DNA from: JAWVZH01 sp033722295
Lineage (GTDB): Bacteria; Bacteroidota; Bacteroidia; Chitinophagales; Saprospiraceae
Assembly (NCBI GenBank): GCA_033722295.1
Contig: JAWVZH010000078.1
Location: 1-14,318 of the forward strand
DNA length: 14,318 nt
Direction: 5' to 3'
Of the stretch, positions 1 through 7,477 are shown piece after piece; the first letter of the stretch is position 1, and every line of letters starts with the position of its first letter. A program made the position numbers and the translations under genes. The notes under the pieces are model-generated. The model saw only the letters and a list, made by a program, of their open reading frames with translations, was not told the origin of the DNA and did no database searches.

Positions 1-592
1 CGTCAAAAAGTGGTTGATAATAAGTTGTGGAAGCGATGACGATCGGAGAAAAATCGAAATGAACACTGGCATAGGTGTTGAGCCTGCTGTCGTGATGCAC
101 TTCATTGGTTTTGGATATCTCATCGTACTCCCACATGTAGCTCAGGCCAAGATTGATCGCATGTTTTTGTCCGATATTAATTGAAAAGCGCGGCCCCGAA
201 CCGGCCAGTCCTCGCATTCTTATTCTTAATTGCTCGTTGTATTGTATTTGACCGAAGACCTCCCAGGCTAAGTAATCCTTGACCTGATAGTTGTATCTGA
301 GGTGTTGCAGTCCCGTATTGACAAAGTTTTCATTTCCCGCTTTTAGGAAAGAGAACTTGGAGATGGAGATAAAAAGTCTCTTTTGCTGAAGGAACTCGAT
401 CTGGAAGTCTGCATTTATCGTAAATATTTCCTCGTCATTCTTAACAAAGTTGACACCGAGATCAAGTCTTTCGAACATGCCCAAAGTATCGTCGAAGCTG
501 GCCCGCCTATCTTCGATATTGACGATTTGCGCTGCCCCCTTCTGATGCAGCACACCTATAATTACATATATTACCAGAAAACCAACTCTCAT
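1..592 (-). CDS. DUF481 family outer-membrane protein, 3' end missing
   Basis: I translated this from the reverse strand: ATG at 592-590 and 197 open codons to the window edge, so the C-terminus lies outside. Residues 1-22 (MRVGFLVIYVI...GAAQ) form a hydrophobic signal peptide. The rest alternates polar and hydrophobic residues like beta-barrel strands, for example FTINADFQIEFL, LRYNYQVKDYLAWEVFG, YNEQLRIRMRGLAGSGPRF and IVIASTTYYQP. This order (IVNIEDRR start, then NTGLQHLRYNY, AGSGPRF and YYQP) matches the DUF481/YdiY-type proteins of Bacteroidota as I remember them. The family is thought to form small outer-membrane barrels, and its substrate is unknown. It is transcribed divergently from mnmG across a 410-bp gap. 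Family assignment is fairly secure; function is not known. Confidence 0.75.
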   Translation of the reverse strand, partial: MRVGFLVIYVIIGVLHQKGAAQIVNIEDRRASFDDTLGMFERLDLGVNFVKNDEEIFTINADFQIEFLQQKRLFISISKFSFLKAGNENFVNTGLQHLRYNYQVKDYLAWEVFGQIQYNEQLRIRMRGLAGSGPRFSINIGQKHAINLGLSYMWEYDEISKTNEVHHDSRLNTYASVHFDFSPIVIASTTYYQPLFD

Positions 593-708
593 AACACTGA
601 TCAATTACAACACGCATCTGCAATAGGTACAAAAACCGAGCCTATTCAAAATTTCGTGTGCCACGAGCCAGGCAGCACTGGTTTTACACCCTTGACGCCT
701 ACATTTTT

Positions 709-816
709 CCCGCGGATGATCGCTGACCATTGCGCTGATCTCCGCAGATGAATATTTATGTGGATTAAGCTTTATCTGCGTGAATCCGCGAATAAATTTT
801 AGCGTGGATCTGCGGG
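709..816. repeat. Imperfect palindromic intergenic repeat (REP-like)
   Basis: The element is bounded by near-perfect inverted ends: CCCGCGGAT at 709-717 and ATCTGCGGG at 808-816 (8 of 9 pair). A second inverted pair, CCGCAGAT at 742-749 against ATCTGCGG at 808-815, is exact. Inside are variants of one motif, GCGTGAATCCGCG (778-790) and GCGTGGATCTGCG (802-814), so the element mixes direct and inverted copies of a short G+C-rich word separated by A+T-rich stretches. Similar 'GCGTRAATCYGCG' words are, as I recall, scattered between genes in many Bacteroidota genomes. It encodes nothing visible. It may be a REP-type or non-autonomous mobile sequence, or a transcript hairpin; this is inference. 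Confidence 0.55.
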
Positions 817-990
817 CATAAATGGACCAACAAAGAGTACTTCCTGAGTATATGGATTGGGAAGACAAATTATCCGTTGATCATGACGGAAGAACTAAGG
901 CGAAAGCATGAGAAGCACCCCGTATTTGCCACAAGTGGATGTCTATCCTTAAGCCATTGCCGAACTATTTATTCCATATCATAGTTTACA

Positions 991-998
991 TACCTTTG
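991..998 (+). promoter_or_regulatory. Probable -7 promoter element of mnmG
   Basis: TACCTTTG matches the Bacteroidota -7 consensus TAnnTTTG exactly and ends only 4 bases before the mnmG ATG at 1003. A clear -33 TTG at the usual spacing is not visible; the area around 965-975 is A+T-rich. If the element is used, transcription would begin at or next to the start codon. Confidence 0.45.
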
Positions 999-1002
999 CA
1001 GT

Positions 1003-2868
1003 ATGTTTCCAGAATATGATGTCATAGTAGTTGGTGCCGGTCATGCCGGCTGTGAAGCGGCAGCAGCGGCTTCCAGGCTGGGAGCCAAGGTGATGCTGGC
1101 GACCATGAATATGCAGACCATTGCACAGATGTCATGCAATCCTGCGATGGGAGGTGTGGCGAAAGGCCAGATCGTTCGTGAGATCGACGCCCTTGGCGGT
1201 AATTCCGGGATCGTGACAGACGAAACCATGATCCAGTTCCGTCTGCTCAATAAAAGCAAGGGGCCGGCCATGTGGAGTCCGCGTGCCCAGAGCGACAGGA
1301 TGGAATTTGCCGCATTATGGAGACAGTTACTCGAAAATGATCACAATATTGATTTTTGGCAAGAGATGATCACGGGCCTCATTGTCAAGGATGGACAGGT
1401 CAAAGGTGTCCGCACTGGCATAGGCCTGGAAATACCAGGTAAAACAGTGGTGCTGACCAACGGAACATTTCTCAATGGACTTATCCATATAGGAGAAAAA
1501 CAATTTGGAGGAGGGCGTGCCGGTGAAAGAGCAGCAAAAGGTATCACCGAACAGTTGGTGGAACTCGGATTTGAAGCCGGAAGGATGAAAACGGGCACGC
1601 CACCACGAGTGGACGGCCGAACTGTGGACTGGTCCAAAATGGAAGTTCAGCATGGCGATGATCCTCCTGGCCGGTTCTCGTTTACTGAAACAAGCCCTCT
1701 GACAGAGCCCATACCCTGTCACATCACCTATACCAATCCACAGGTGCATGAATCCCTAAAAGAAGGATTCGACCGGTCTCCCATGTTCAACGGTCGTATC
1801 AAAGCCCTCGGCCCTAGATATTGCCCGAGTATAGAAGACAAGATCGACCGGTTTGCTGACCGCGACAGACATCAACTCTTCGTTGAACCGGAAGGTCGCC
1901 AAACCCATGAGATCTATCTCAATGGATTTTCTTCTTCCCTTCCTGAAGATGTACAATTCAAGGCACTGAGAAAGATACCTGGACTGGAGAACGCCAAGAT
2001 GTTCCGCCCGGGGTACGCCATAGAATATGATTTCTTCCAACCGATACAATTGAAGCCAAGCCTCGAAACCAAGTTGGTCCGGGGCCTTTTCTTCGCAGGG
2101 CAGATCAATGGAACCACCGGATATGAAGAAGCCGCCTGCCAGGGATTGATGGCCGGATTGAACGCCCAGAAACTTGTTCATGATGAAGAGCCCGTAGTCC
2201 TCAAAAGGTCTGAGGCTTATATAGGTGTACTTATCGACGACCTGATCAACAAGGGGACGAATGAGCCATACCGGATGTTTACTTCCAGGGCGGAATTCCG
2301 CATACTCCTTCGTCAGGACAATGCAGATCTCAGATTAACGCCGTTGGCGGCTTCCTGGGGAGTTAAAGGCCTTGATCAGCGAATGCAACGGGTAGAGGAG
2401 AAAAAGAAAGGAATTCGCGAGGTAGAGAAATTCGTAGAAAGCCTCAGTATCTCACCAGACCAAATGAACGGCTATTTGCAGTCCAGAGATTCAGCCCCTA
2501 TCGACCAGAAGATGAAATTACACAGTATTCTCCTTCGCCCGAATATTGATCTCAACGGACTTCGAACGGTGGTATCTCAGCTTGATACATTTCTGTCTGA
2601 CTATGATCAGGAGATCGTAGAAAGTGCCGAGATCAAGATGAAGTATGCCGGTTATATCCGTCGTGAGCAGGAACAGGTTGACCGTCTCAACAGACTTGAA
2701 TCTGTGAGGATTTACAATGATCTTGATTATCACTCACTGTCAGCGCTTTCCGCAGAGGCCCGTGAAAAGCTGACCAGGATACGTCCAGAGACCATAGGTC
2801 AGGCCAGTCGTATTAGTGGAGTCTCGCCTTCCGATGTTTCAGTTCTTTTAGTACATATGGGAAGATGA
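1003..2868 (+). CDS. mnmG: tRNA uridine-5-carboxymethylaminomethyl modification enzyme MnmG (GidA)
   Basis: This 621-residue FAD protein works with MnmE to install the carboxymethylaminomethyl group on U34 of certain tRNAs, using methylene-tetrahydrofolate and glycine or ammonium; it acts in the cytoplasm. The FAD-binding Rossmann motif GAGHAG lies at residues 11-16. The conserved CNPAMGG stretch at 45-51 supplies the first functional cysteine (Cys45), and Cys274 in RYCPS is the second. The two family signatures are present: GTFLNGLIHIGE with GGGRAGE, and SRAEFRILLRQDNADLRLTP. The C-terminus (RPETIGQASRISGV...) is the typical MnmE/tRNA-binding end. Length fits the usual 620-630 residues. The start gives the standard YDVIVVGAGHAGCE N-terminus, and no Shine-Dalgarno sequence is present. 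mnmE is not in the window. An intrinsic terminator follows at 2899-2935. Identification is very secure. Confidence 0.98.
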   Translation: MFPEYDVIVVGAGHAGCEAAAAASRLGAKVMLATMNMQTIAQMSCNPAMGGVAKGQIVREIDALGGNSGIVTDETMIQFRLLNKSKGPAMWSPRAQSDRMEFAALWRQLLENDHNIDFWQEMITGLIVKDGQVKGVRTGIGLEIPGKTVVLTNGTFLNGLIHIGEKQFGGGRAGERAAKGITEQLVELGFEAGRMKTGTPPRVDGRTVDWSKMEVQHGDDPPGRFSFTETSPLTEPIPCHITYTNPQVHESLKEGFDRSPMFNGRIKALGPRYCPSIEDKIDRFADRDRHQLFVEPEGRQTHEIYLNGFSSSLPEDVQFKALRKIPGLENAKMFRPGYAIEYDFFQPIQLKPSLETKLVRGLFFAGQINGTTGYEEAACQGLMAGLNAQKLVHDEEPVVLKRSEAYIGVLIDDLINKGTNEPYRMFTSRAEFRILLRQDNADLRLTPLAASWGVKGLDQRMQRVEEKKKGIREVEKFVESLSISPDQMNGYLQSRDSAPIDQKMKLHSILLRPNIDLNGLRTVVSQLDTFLSDYDQEIVESAEIKMKYAGYIRREQEQVDRLNRLESVRIYNDLDYHSLSALSAEAREKLTRIRPETIGQASRISGVSPSDVSVLLVHMGR

Positions 2869-2873
2869 TCTTT

Positions 2874-2891
2874 CAGTGGGCAGTGGTCAGG
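2874..2891. repeat. Short second heptamer tract (CAGTGGK)
   Basis: Just after the mnmG stop the sequence reads CAGTGGG, CAGTGGT, CAGG: two adjacent heptamers differing at one base plus a degenerate partial third. It precedes the much longer GGTAACT array in the same 126-bp intergenic space. It is too short to be certain that it is a real tandem repeat. Confidence 0.35.
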
Positions 2892-2898
2892 AACAGAG

Positions 2899-2935
2899 AT
2901 CAATTCAATTTCGGAATTGTATAATTGATATTTTT
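2899..2935 (+). terminator. Intrinsic terminator of mnmG
   Basis: An outer stem ATCAATT (2899-2905) pairs with AATTGAT (2923-2929). Inside it, CAATT (2906-2910) pairs with AATTG (2915-2919) around a TCGG tetraloop, with a three-base TAT bulge at 2920-2922. After one A comes a run of five T at 2931-2935. A stem-loop plus T tract 31 bp after the mnmG stop codon is a classic Rho-independent terminator on the plus strand. The opposite strand lacks a matching T tract, so it should not terminate the convergent merR-type gene efficiently. Confidence 0.75.
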
Positions 2936-2993
2936 GGTAACTGGTAACTGGTAACTGGTAACTGGTAACTGGTAACTGGTAACTGGTAACTGG
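2936..2993. repeat. Perfect heptamer tandem repeat (GGTAACT) x 8
   Basis: Eight identical copies of GGTAACT run from 2936 to 2991, followed by GG of a ninth. The array begins at the base after the T tract of the mnmG terminator and ends one base before the stop codon of the minus-strand regulator gene (2995-2997). Read on the minus strand (AGTTACC), it is free of stop codons in all frames and would encode a SYQLPVT seven-residue repeat; read on the plus strand it meets TAA in each 21-bp cycle. Exact copies suggest recent expansion by slippage. It resembles the short heptamer tandem repeats scattered between genes in some bacteria, and copy number is likely to vary between strains (inference). 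Confidence 0.95.
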
Positions 2994-2994
2994 C

Positions 2995-3885
2995 TTATCC
3001 GGGCACCATCTCTTCAAGATAGGCGAGTATGGCATTAAGATCTGGCATGACCGTGATATTGCCCTGGCTTTTCAGTCCTTGTTGATAAACCCAAAATCCG
3101 GAAAAGATAAGATCGGCAGAAGGTAGTTTTTCGGGTAACCGGACGTGGTAATCTTTCCATTCGCTTTCTTGCATTTCAAGATTAAAGAGCCCGATGACGT
3201 GGTCAACATTATGTAGGTTATAGGCGTCGATCACATCAGAGAATCCCGTGGTATTTCCTATGTTGAGTGGATAACTACCAGCCTCCAGAAGGTAATAGTT
3301 GAGTATCAATGCGCTGATCTCTTCAAGGGAACCGTAAGGTTGGAAAATGATGTAGTCCGGATCTTTTTTATCTGATGTGCTTCTCAGTCGATCGATCTCC
3401 ACCATCAGTTTTCCTTCAAGGACATTGTTGAGAAAGCCTTCATGAACAGGCTTTATAGTGCCTGTCAGATACATCTCATTGACCTTGTCAAAAAGCGGAA
3501 AGATCAGATTTTCTAAAACATCAGAAAATCCTGACTGCTCGGTATTCAGGTTTATTATATGATCGATAGAGTGCTGATCCAGATTGATGAGGGACAGCGT
3601 CAGGGCATCCAGACCGGTACTATGGCTCTTGTGAACCTCTGTCAGTTGAAGGACTCTTTCGCGGATCTCCTGATTGGTCATTTTGGCGATCTTAGAGATC
3701 TTCATCCCATGATTGTAGAGCACGGAGATGTTCATGATGTTCTTCAGGTCTTCCTCGAGGTAGTACCGCACATTGGTGGGTGTACGATGGGCAAAGTCCA
3801 TATCATAGCGCTTCTCCCAGATGCGTAGAGTATGCGCTTTGATGCCGGTGAGTTGCTCAATATCGTTAATAGAATAAACGGCCAT
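2995..3885 (-). CDS. MerR/CarH-like transcriptional regulator with degenerate B12 domain
   Basis: A 296-residue protein. Residues 1-70 form a MerR winged-helix DNA-binding domain: YSINDIEQLTGI, then the classic LRIWEKRYD at 20-28 and NVRYY at 38-42. Residues ~90-170 fit the four-helix cobalamin-cap domain (B12-binding 2), and ~175-290 a Rossmann-like cobalamin-binding domain, the architecture of CarH/LitR light-responsive regulators. The expected W-x9-EH is Y139-x9-E149-G150, and the expected DxHxxG is S186-L-E188-E-I-S191, so all adenosylcobalamin contact residues are replaced while spacing is kept. I infer it does not bind B12. I chose ATG at 3885; the upstream TTG at 3903 overlaps a probable -7 element and would add only six residues. 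It is divergent from bshA. Target genes are unknown, and no carotenoid genes are nearby. Confidence 0.85.
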   Translation of the reverse strand: MAVYSINDIEQLTGIKAHTLRIWEKRYDMDFAHRTPTNVRYYLEEDLKNIMNISVLYNHGMKISKIAKMTNQEIRERVLQLTEVHKSHSTGLDALTLSLINLDQHSIDHIINLNTEQSGFSDVLENLIFPLFDKVNEMYLTGTIKPVHEGFLNNVLEGKLMVEIDRLRSTSDKKDPDYIIFQPYGSLEEISALILNYYLLEAGSYPLNIGNTTGFSDVIDAYNLHNVDHVIGLFNLEMQESEWKDYHVRLPEKLPSADLIFSGFWVYQQGLKSQGNITVMPDLNAILAYLEEMVPG

Positions 3886-3900
3886 GCCAAAAAAGGTAAC

Positions 3901-3908
3901 CAAATTTA
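3901..3908 (-). promoter_or_regulatory. Possible -7 element of the MerR/CarH-like gene
   Basis: The minus strand reads TAAATTTG, an exact match to TAnnTTTG, ending 15 bases before the chosen ATG. This would give a short 5' leader of about ten bases. No -33 TTG is evident at the usual spacing. The match also argues against the TTG at 3903 being the true start codon. Confidence 0.4.
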
Positions 3909-3978
3909 AGGTAGTTTGTTGTAATCTTTAATTCAGGCGGTTAAAAGTGCCGTATTACCCAACATTGATAAGTGAAAT

Positions 3979-5106
3979 ATGAAAATTGGCATTGTTTGTT
4001 ATCCTACTTTTGGAGGTAGTGGCGTAGTGGCTACAGAACTGGGTATCTCTATGGCTCGTCGAGGCCATGATATACATTTCATAACTTATAAGCAGCCGGC
4101 CCGATTACAAACCTATGATGCCCATATCTATTTTCATGAAGTCAGCAACTTCGATTATCCCTTATTCGAGCACTCTACATATGATCTTGCTCTGGCGAGC
4201 ACTCTGGTCAACATTGTGAAGTATGAAGAGCTGGATCTTTTGCATGTGCATTATGCAATACCTCATGCGGCGGTAGCTTATCTGGCAAAAATGATCCTCA
4301 GGGATCAGGGTATCGATATTCCCTTTATTACTACTCTGCATGGAACGGACATAACTCTGGTGGGGCAGGACAGGTCGTTTGCGCCCGTAGTAGAGTTCAG
4401 CATAAATCATTCAGACGGCGTCACGGCGGTGTCACAATTCCTCAAGGAGGAAACACTTTCCATTTTTAATATTAAAAATGACATAAAGGTCATCCATAAC
4501 TTCATAGATCCAAAGAAATTCTCAAAGGTCGACAAGGAGCATTTCAAAAAAGCGATTGCCCCGGATGGTGAGCGTATCCTGATGCATATCTCTAATTTCA
4601 GGAAGGTCAAACGGGTTCAGGATGTGATCAAGGTCTTCAAAAAGGTCAATGACGTCATGCCGTCAAAATTGATACTTATAGGTGATGGCCCGGAGCGATT
4701 GCCGATGGAATCCTTATCGAGAGAATTGGATATTGGTAATGACGTTCGATTTCTCGGAAAACAGGAAGCTGTTGAGGAGATCCTGGCAGTCGCAGATCTT
4801 TTCCTCCTTCCATCAGCGCATGAGAGCTTTGGACTGGCCGCCCTGGAGGCGATGGCTTGTGAGGTACCTGTTATTTCCAGCAATACCGGTGGACTTCCCG
4901 AACTCAATAAGCATGGCTTCAGTGGCTTCATGGCAGACGTGGGTAATATCGACGCGATGACCAAATACGCTCTGACTATTCTGGAATCCGATGAGGCTCT
5001 TGAAACATTTCGTAGACAAGCCTATAAACAAGCTATGAAGTTCAATATAGAGAAGATCGTGAAGGAATATGAGGAATATTACGAGAGCCTTCTAGTTCAT
5101 AATTAG
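3979..5106 (+). CDS. bshA: N-acetyl-alpha-D-glucosaminyl L-malate synthase BshA
   Basis: A 375-residue GT-B glycosyltransferase (family GT4) that transfers N-acetylglucosamine from UDP-GlcNAc to L-malate, the first step of bacillithiol synthesis in the cytoplasm. The N-terminus MKIGIVCYPTFGGSGVVATE is the BshA hallmark, with the GGSG loop near residues 12-15. HGTDIT begins at His121. SNFRKVKR at 205-212 supplies the basic donor-phosphate contacts, and the E-x7-E motif is E282-SFGLAAL-E290. The length and the almost continuous resemblance to Bacillus subtilis BshA separate it from general GT4 enzymes. bshB and bshC are not in the window. Its last 15 bases overlap the 3' end of the convergent porZ gene. 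The start is the first ATG, with no strong Shine-Dalgarno sequence upstream. Confidence 0.95.
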   Translation: MKIGIVCYPTFGGSGVVATELGISMARRGHDIHFITYKQPARLQTYDAHIYFHEVSNFDYPLFEHSTYDLALASTLVNIVKYEELDLLHVHYAIPHAAVAYLAKMILRDQGIDIPFITTLHGTDITLVGQDRSFAPVVEFSINHSDGVTAVSQFLKEETLSIFNIKNDIKVIHNFIDPKKFSKVDKEHFKKAIAPDGERILMHISNFRKVKRVQDVIKVFKKVNDVMPSKLILIGDGPERLPMESLSRELDIGNDVRFLGKQEAVEEILAVADLFLLPSAHESFGLAALEAMACEVPVISSNTGGLPELNKHGFSGFMADVGNIDAMTKYALTILESDEALETFRRQAYKQAMKFNIEKIVKEYEEYYESLLVHN

Positions 5107-7431
5107 CACCTTTGTGACAAGGCCTTCAGGAGTATCAAAGCTTCCTGAATCACTGGTGGTGAATACAAGATATACTCCTGATTTTGCCTTTACACCATTA
5201 TAATCCCTGCCGTCCCAGATCGCCTGTCCTCCCAGAGCTGTGGTCTCATAGATCAATGTTCCCGAAACATCGGTGATCTTGACGTCTGCGTCCCTGGGGA
5301 GTCCCTTGATCGCTATGGGACCTTCGTATCCTGGTCTGACCGGATTGGGATAGGCATAGACTTCCCTGGCATGAACTGCACCACCGAGCGTGGCTTCAGT
5401 GCGATAAACACACAATCCTTTGTCCGTGCCTATATACACGATACCTTCCCGACGATCAATGGCAATGTCATTGATCACATTGCTCAGCAATGGACTGTTG
5501 TCCGTATTGAAGGCTAAAACCTGTTCTTCTCCGGAAGGAGATTGCACGAAAACACCATTATTGGTTCCAAACCATTTTCTGTTGGCACCATCCACTGCGA
5601 TACTTCGAACTTCTTCTGTTTCTAACAACAGAGCCAGGATGGTATCCTGTAACACCTTGGGCCTGTTACCCCTACACTCCCCTTCGAAGAGATTCTCACC
5701 ACAGGCAAAAACGACAGCACCCTCATTGGTGCCGACCCAGACATCACCATCCAGGTCTACCGTAACGCAAATGGCCATATTGGATGGCAATTCACTGTTG
5801 TTCTGTGTGATGAGTTGGTAGCGGTCATCAAGATCGTCATCCATGTCTCCTTCGTCAAAGACGTAAACGCCTCGCGACGCATCTCCCGTCATGGTGATCC
5901 ACTTATACCCATTGGAATCTACTGCCACCTCATTGGGGCCTGATCCAAAATTCGGTGGATCAAATCCTTTCCAGGTACCGTCATTTCTCAGTACGGCAAG
6001 ATCGTGTTCTGGAGCAAGAAATGTAGCAACCCACAGATTGGCTTCCTGATCGAATTCCATGCCAATGACACGCTCGCGGGGATCCATGTCATCTTTCTTT
6101 CGAAGTGCAGAGTTCTCTTCCGTATAAAAAGTATAAGTTCCGTCCTGATGATAGACAACAATGCCGTTCCAGTAGGTCCCATGATATTGATCACCGGTGA
6201 TCGGATGGATCTTGACTCTGTGGAAATTTTTAAGATCCCGTTCTTTCAGAGTGTCAACATTGAATAAGTTGCGTGCGGACCACCTACCATCTTCATTCAG
6301 TATAAAAAAGCCATCATTTCTGAATGAGTAGAAAAAACCGTTAACTGTACCACCAGAAGCGATCACGACCTCATCACGGCCGACTGCAATTTCATTGATA
6401 TTACTGGAGAAAGGTGAATTGGGATTATGAATGACACACGCATTCCCGTTGCCATGAGAAAGTCGGTATCCATTGAATTGGTCAGCATAATAAACCCATC
6501 CATCACCATCCTGAATGGTTTCTAGAGTACGACTGGTGCATTCGGGCTGACTGGATGTAGTGTCACTGTCTCCACTGAAGCCAATGACCTGTGCATTGCA
6601 CTGATCCGGACAGTAATATGTAGCCAGCAAGTTCCAGGATTCACTACTCAGATGAACCAAATCAAAGTCCTCCAATTTGAAGATTTCTTCGAACTGAAAA
6701 ACACTGTCTTCCAAATAAATGCTGTCATTAAGCATATAAAGGGATTCTCCTGCACCTACGTAGAGTCTGTTCTCCCATCTGGTTGCTGCACCGAAGCTCA
6801 CCCCCTCAGGTAAACCATGTGTCGCACCAAGTTTCTCCCAAGCCTGAAAATTTTCGGTCTGGCCTTCGATGGGTATGCTGTACAGGCCGTCATCCGTCGC
6901 CGCAAAATATATATTATAGACCCTTGAAAGAGCATGAACCGCATTGCCGAGGGTGAAGGTGGTCCAAAGAACTTTCTGATTTTCAACATCTATTCTGGAC
7001 ATACCAAAATTACCGGACAGTATCACCGCATCAAAATCATCATATATATGATTTGGCGTCTTGTCAATGGGGAAATTATCGAAATTGCTGATGTCGGTCA
7101 TGGTGGTCACACCCGACGAAGTCAAAAGATCTATAATCCCTGTTTCATAGGCCACCACCAGTGTACGCGAGGAGGGGTGGTATTTAATGACACTTCTTTC
7201 CGCCTGGCTCAAGCCGTCTATCGTTGTGATGAACTCGGTAGTCTGTCGATCTTCCTTGCTCAACCGCATTAGCCCGAGGTCAGTAGAGTAGTAAACATAA
7301 TTCGGACTTTGCGTCACACTCAGACCAAATTTATAAGGGATATGAACTTCCCATTCTCCTATGGCCAGATTGGTTTGCCCAATTGTGACACAAGCAAAAA
7401 GACCAAGTATGACTGTAAATATCGTTTTCAT
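5092..7431 (-). CDS. porZ: PorZ-like T9SS attachment-complex protein (beta-propellers plus CTD)
   Basis: A 779-residue exported protein. Residues 1-19 (MKTIFTVILGLFACVTIGQ) form a signal peptide, so I prefer ATG at 7431 to the upstream ATG at 7461. The N-terminal region (IGEWEVHIPYKFGLSVTQS, YYSTDLGLMRLSKED, IDGLSQAE, TLVVAYETGIIDLL) closely follows PorZ of Porphyromonas gingivalis, which has two beta-propellers and a C-terminal sandwich. Later repeats such as NLWVATFLAP, DVWVGTNEGAVVF, RKWFGTNNGVFV and VYIGTDKGLCVY are propeller blades. Residues 688-779 form a T9SS sorting-type domain (YAYPNPVRPG, then VKITDVSGTLIYE, GVYLVFTT and VTKVLIMN). Cys274 and Cys278, among others, could form disulfides. 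PorZ acts with PorU, PorV and PorQ on the cell surface, handling anionic LPS for cargo attachment. It lies 46 bp downstream of nadD, with no separate promoter seen. A generic two-component-regulator propeller protein is the alternative. Confidence 0.85.
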   Translation of the reverse strand: MKTIFTVILGLFACVTIGQTNLAIGEWEVHIPYKFGLSVTQSPNYVYYSTDLGLMRLSKEDRQTTEFITTIDGLSQAERSVIKYHPSSRTLVVAYETGIIDLLTSSGVTTMTDISNFDNFPIDKTPNHIYDDFDAVILSGNFGMSRIDVENQKVLWTTFTLGNAVHALSRVYNIYFAATDDGLYSIPIEGQTENFQAWEKLGATHGLPEGVSFGAATRWENRLYVGAGESLYMLNDSIYLEDSVFQFEEIFKLEDFDLVHLSSESWNLLATYYCPDQCNAQVIGFSGDSDTTSSQPECTSRTLETIQDGDGWVYYADQFNGYRLSHGNGNACVIHNPNSPFSSNINEIAVGRDEVVIASGGTVNGFFYSFRNDGFFILNEDGRWSARNLFNVDTLKERDLKNFHRVKIHPITGDQYHGTYWNGIVVYHQDGTYTFYTEENSALRKKDDMDPRERVIGMEFDQEANLWVATFLAPEHDLAVLRNDGTWKGFDPPNFGSGPNEVAVDSNGYKWITMTGDASRGVYVFDEGDMDDDLDDRYQLITQNNSELPSNMAICVTVDLDGDVWVGTNEGAVVFACGENLFEGECRGNRPKVLQDTILALLLETEEVRSIAVDGANRKWFGTNNGVFVQSPSGEEQVLAFNTDNSPLLSNVINDIAIDRREGIVYIGTDKGLCVYRTEATLGGAVHAREVYAYPNPVRPGYEGPIAIKGLPRDADVKITDVSGTLIYETTALGGQAIWDGRDYNGVKAKSGVYLVFTTSDSGSFDTPEGLVTKVLIMN

Positions 7432-7477
7432 ATTATAGCGTGAATAACATCGGACAGACATATGAACGGTCTGCAGC

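Larger units (their letters stand above)
593..1002. other. Gene-poor intergenic region between DUF481 gene and mnmG
   Basis: These 410 bases separate two divergent genes. The short open frames inside (minus 605-868, and plus-strand frames of 29 and 33 codons near 822 and 883) have no recognisable domain, and one runs through the palindromic element at 709-816, so I do not call them genes. No tRNA-like fold was seen. The region holds the palindromic repeat and, at its right end, the probable mnmG -7 element. Positions 823-985 hold nothing I can identify. Confidence 0.6.

Noticed and set aside
383..751. Plus-strand open frame of 122 codons
   Set aside because: It runs antisense to the DUF481 gene, whose translation shows a signal peptide and barrel strands, and then into the palindromic repeat; the product has no recognisable domain.
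605..868. Minus-strand open frame of 87 codons
   Set aside because: It crosses the palindromic element at 709-816 and its composition is not protein-like; no family is recognised.
822..984. Two small plus-strand frames, 29 codons from 822 and 33 codons from 883
   Set aside because: Both begin with ATG, but they overlap each other, lack a ribosome-binding signal and resemble nothing known to me.
2799..3035. Minus-strand frame with PVTSYQL repeats
   Set aside because: The repeat peptide only reflects the heptamer DNA array being open on that strand; the frame overlaps mnmG and the regulator in the wrong phase.
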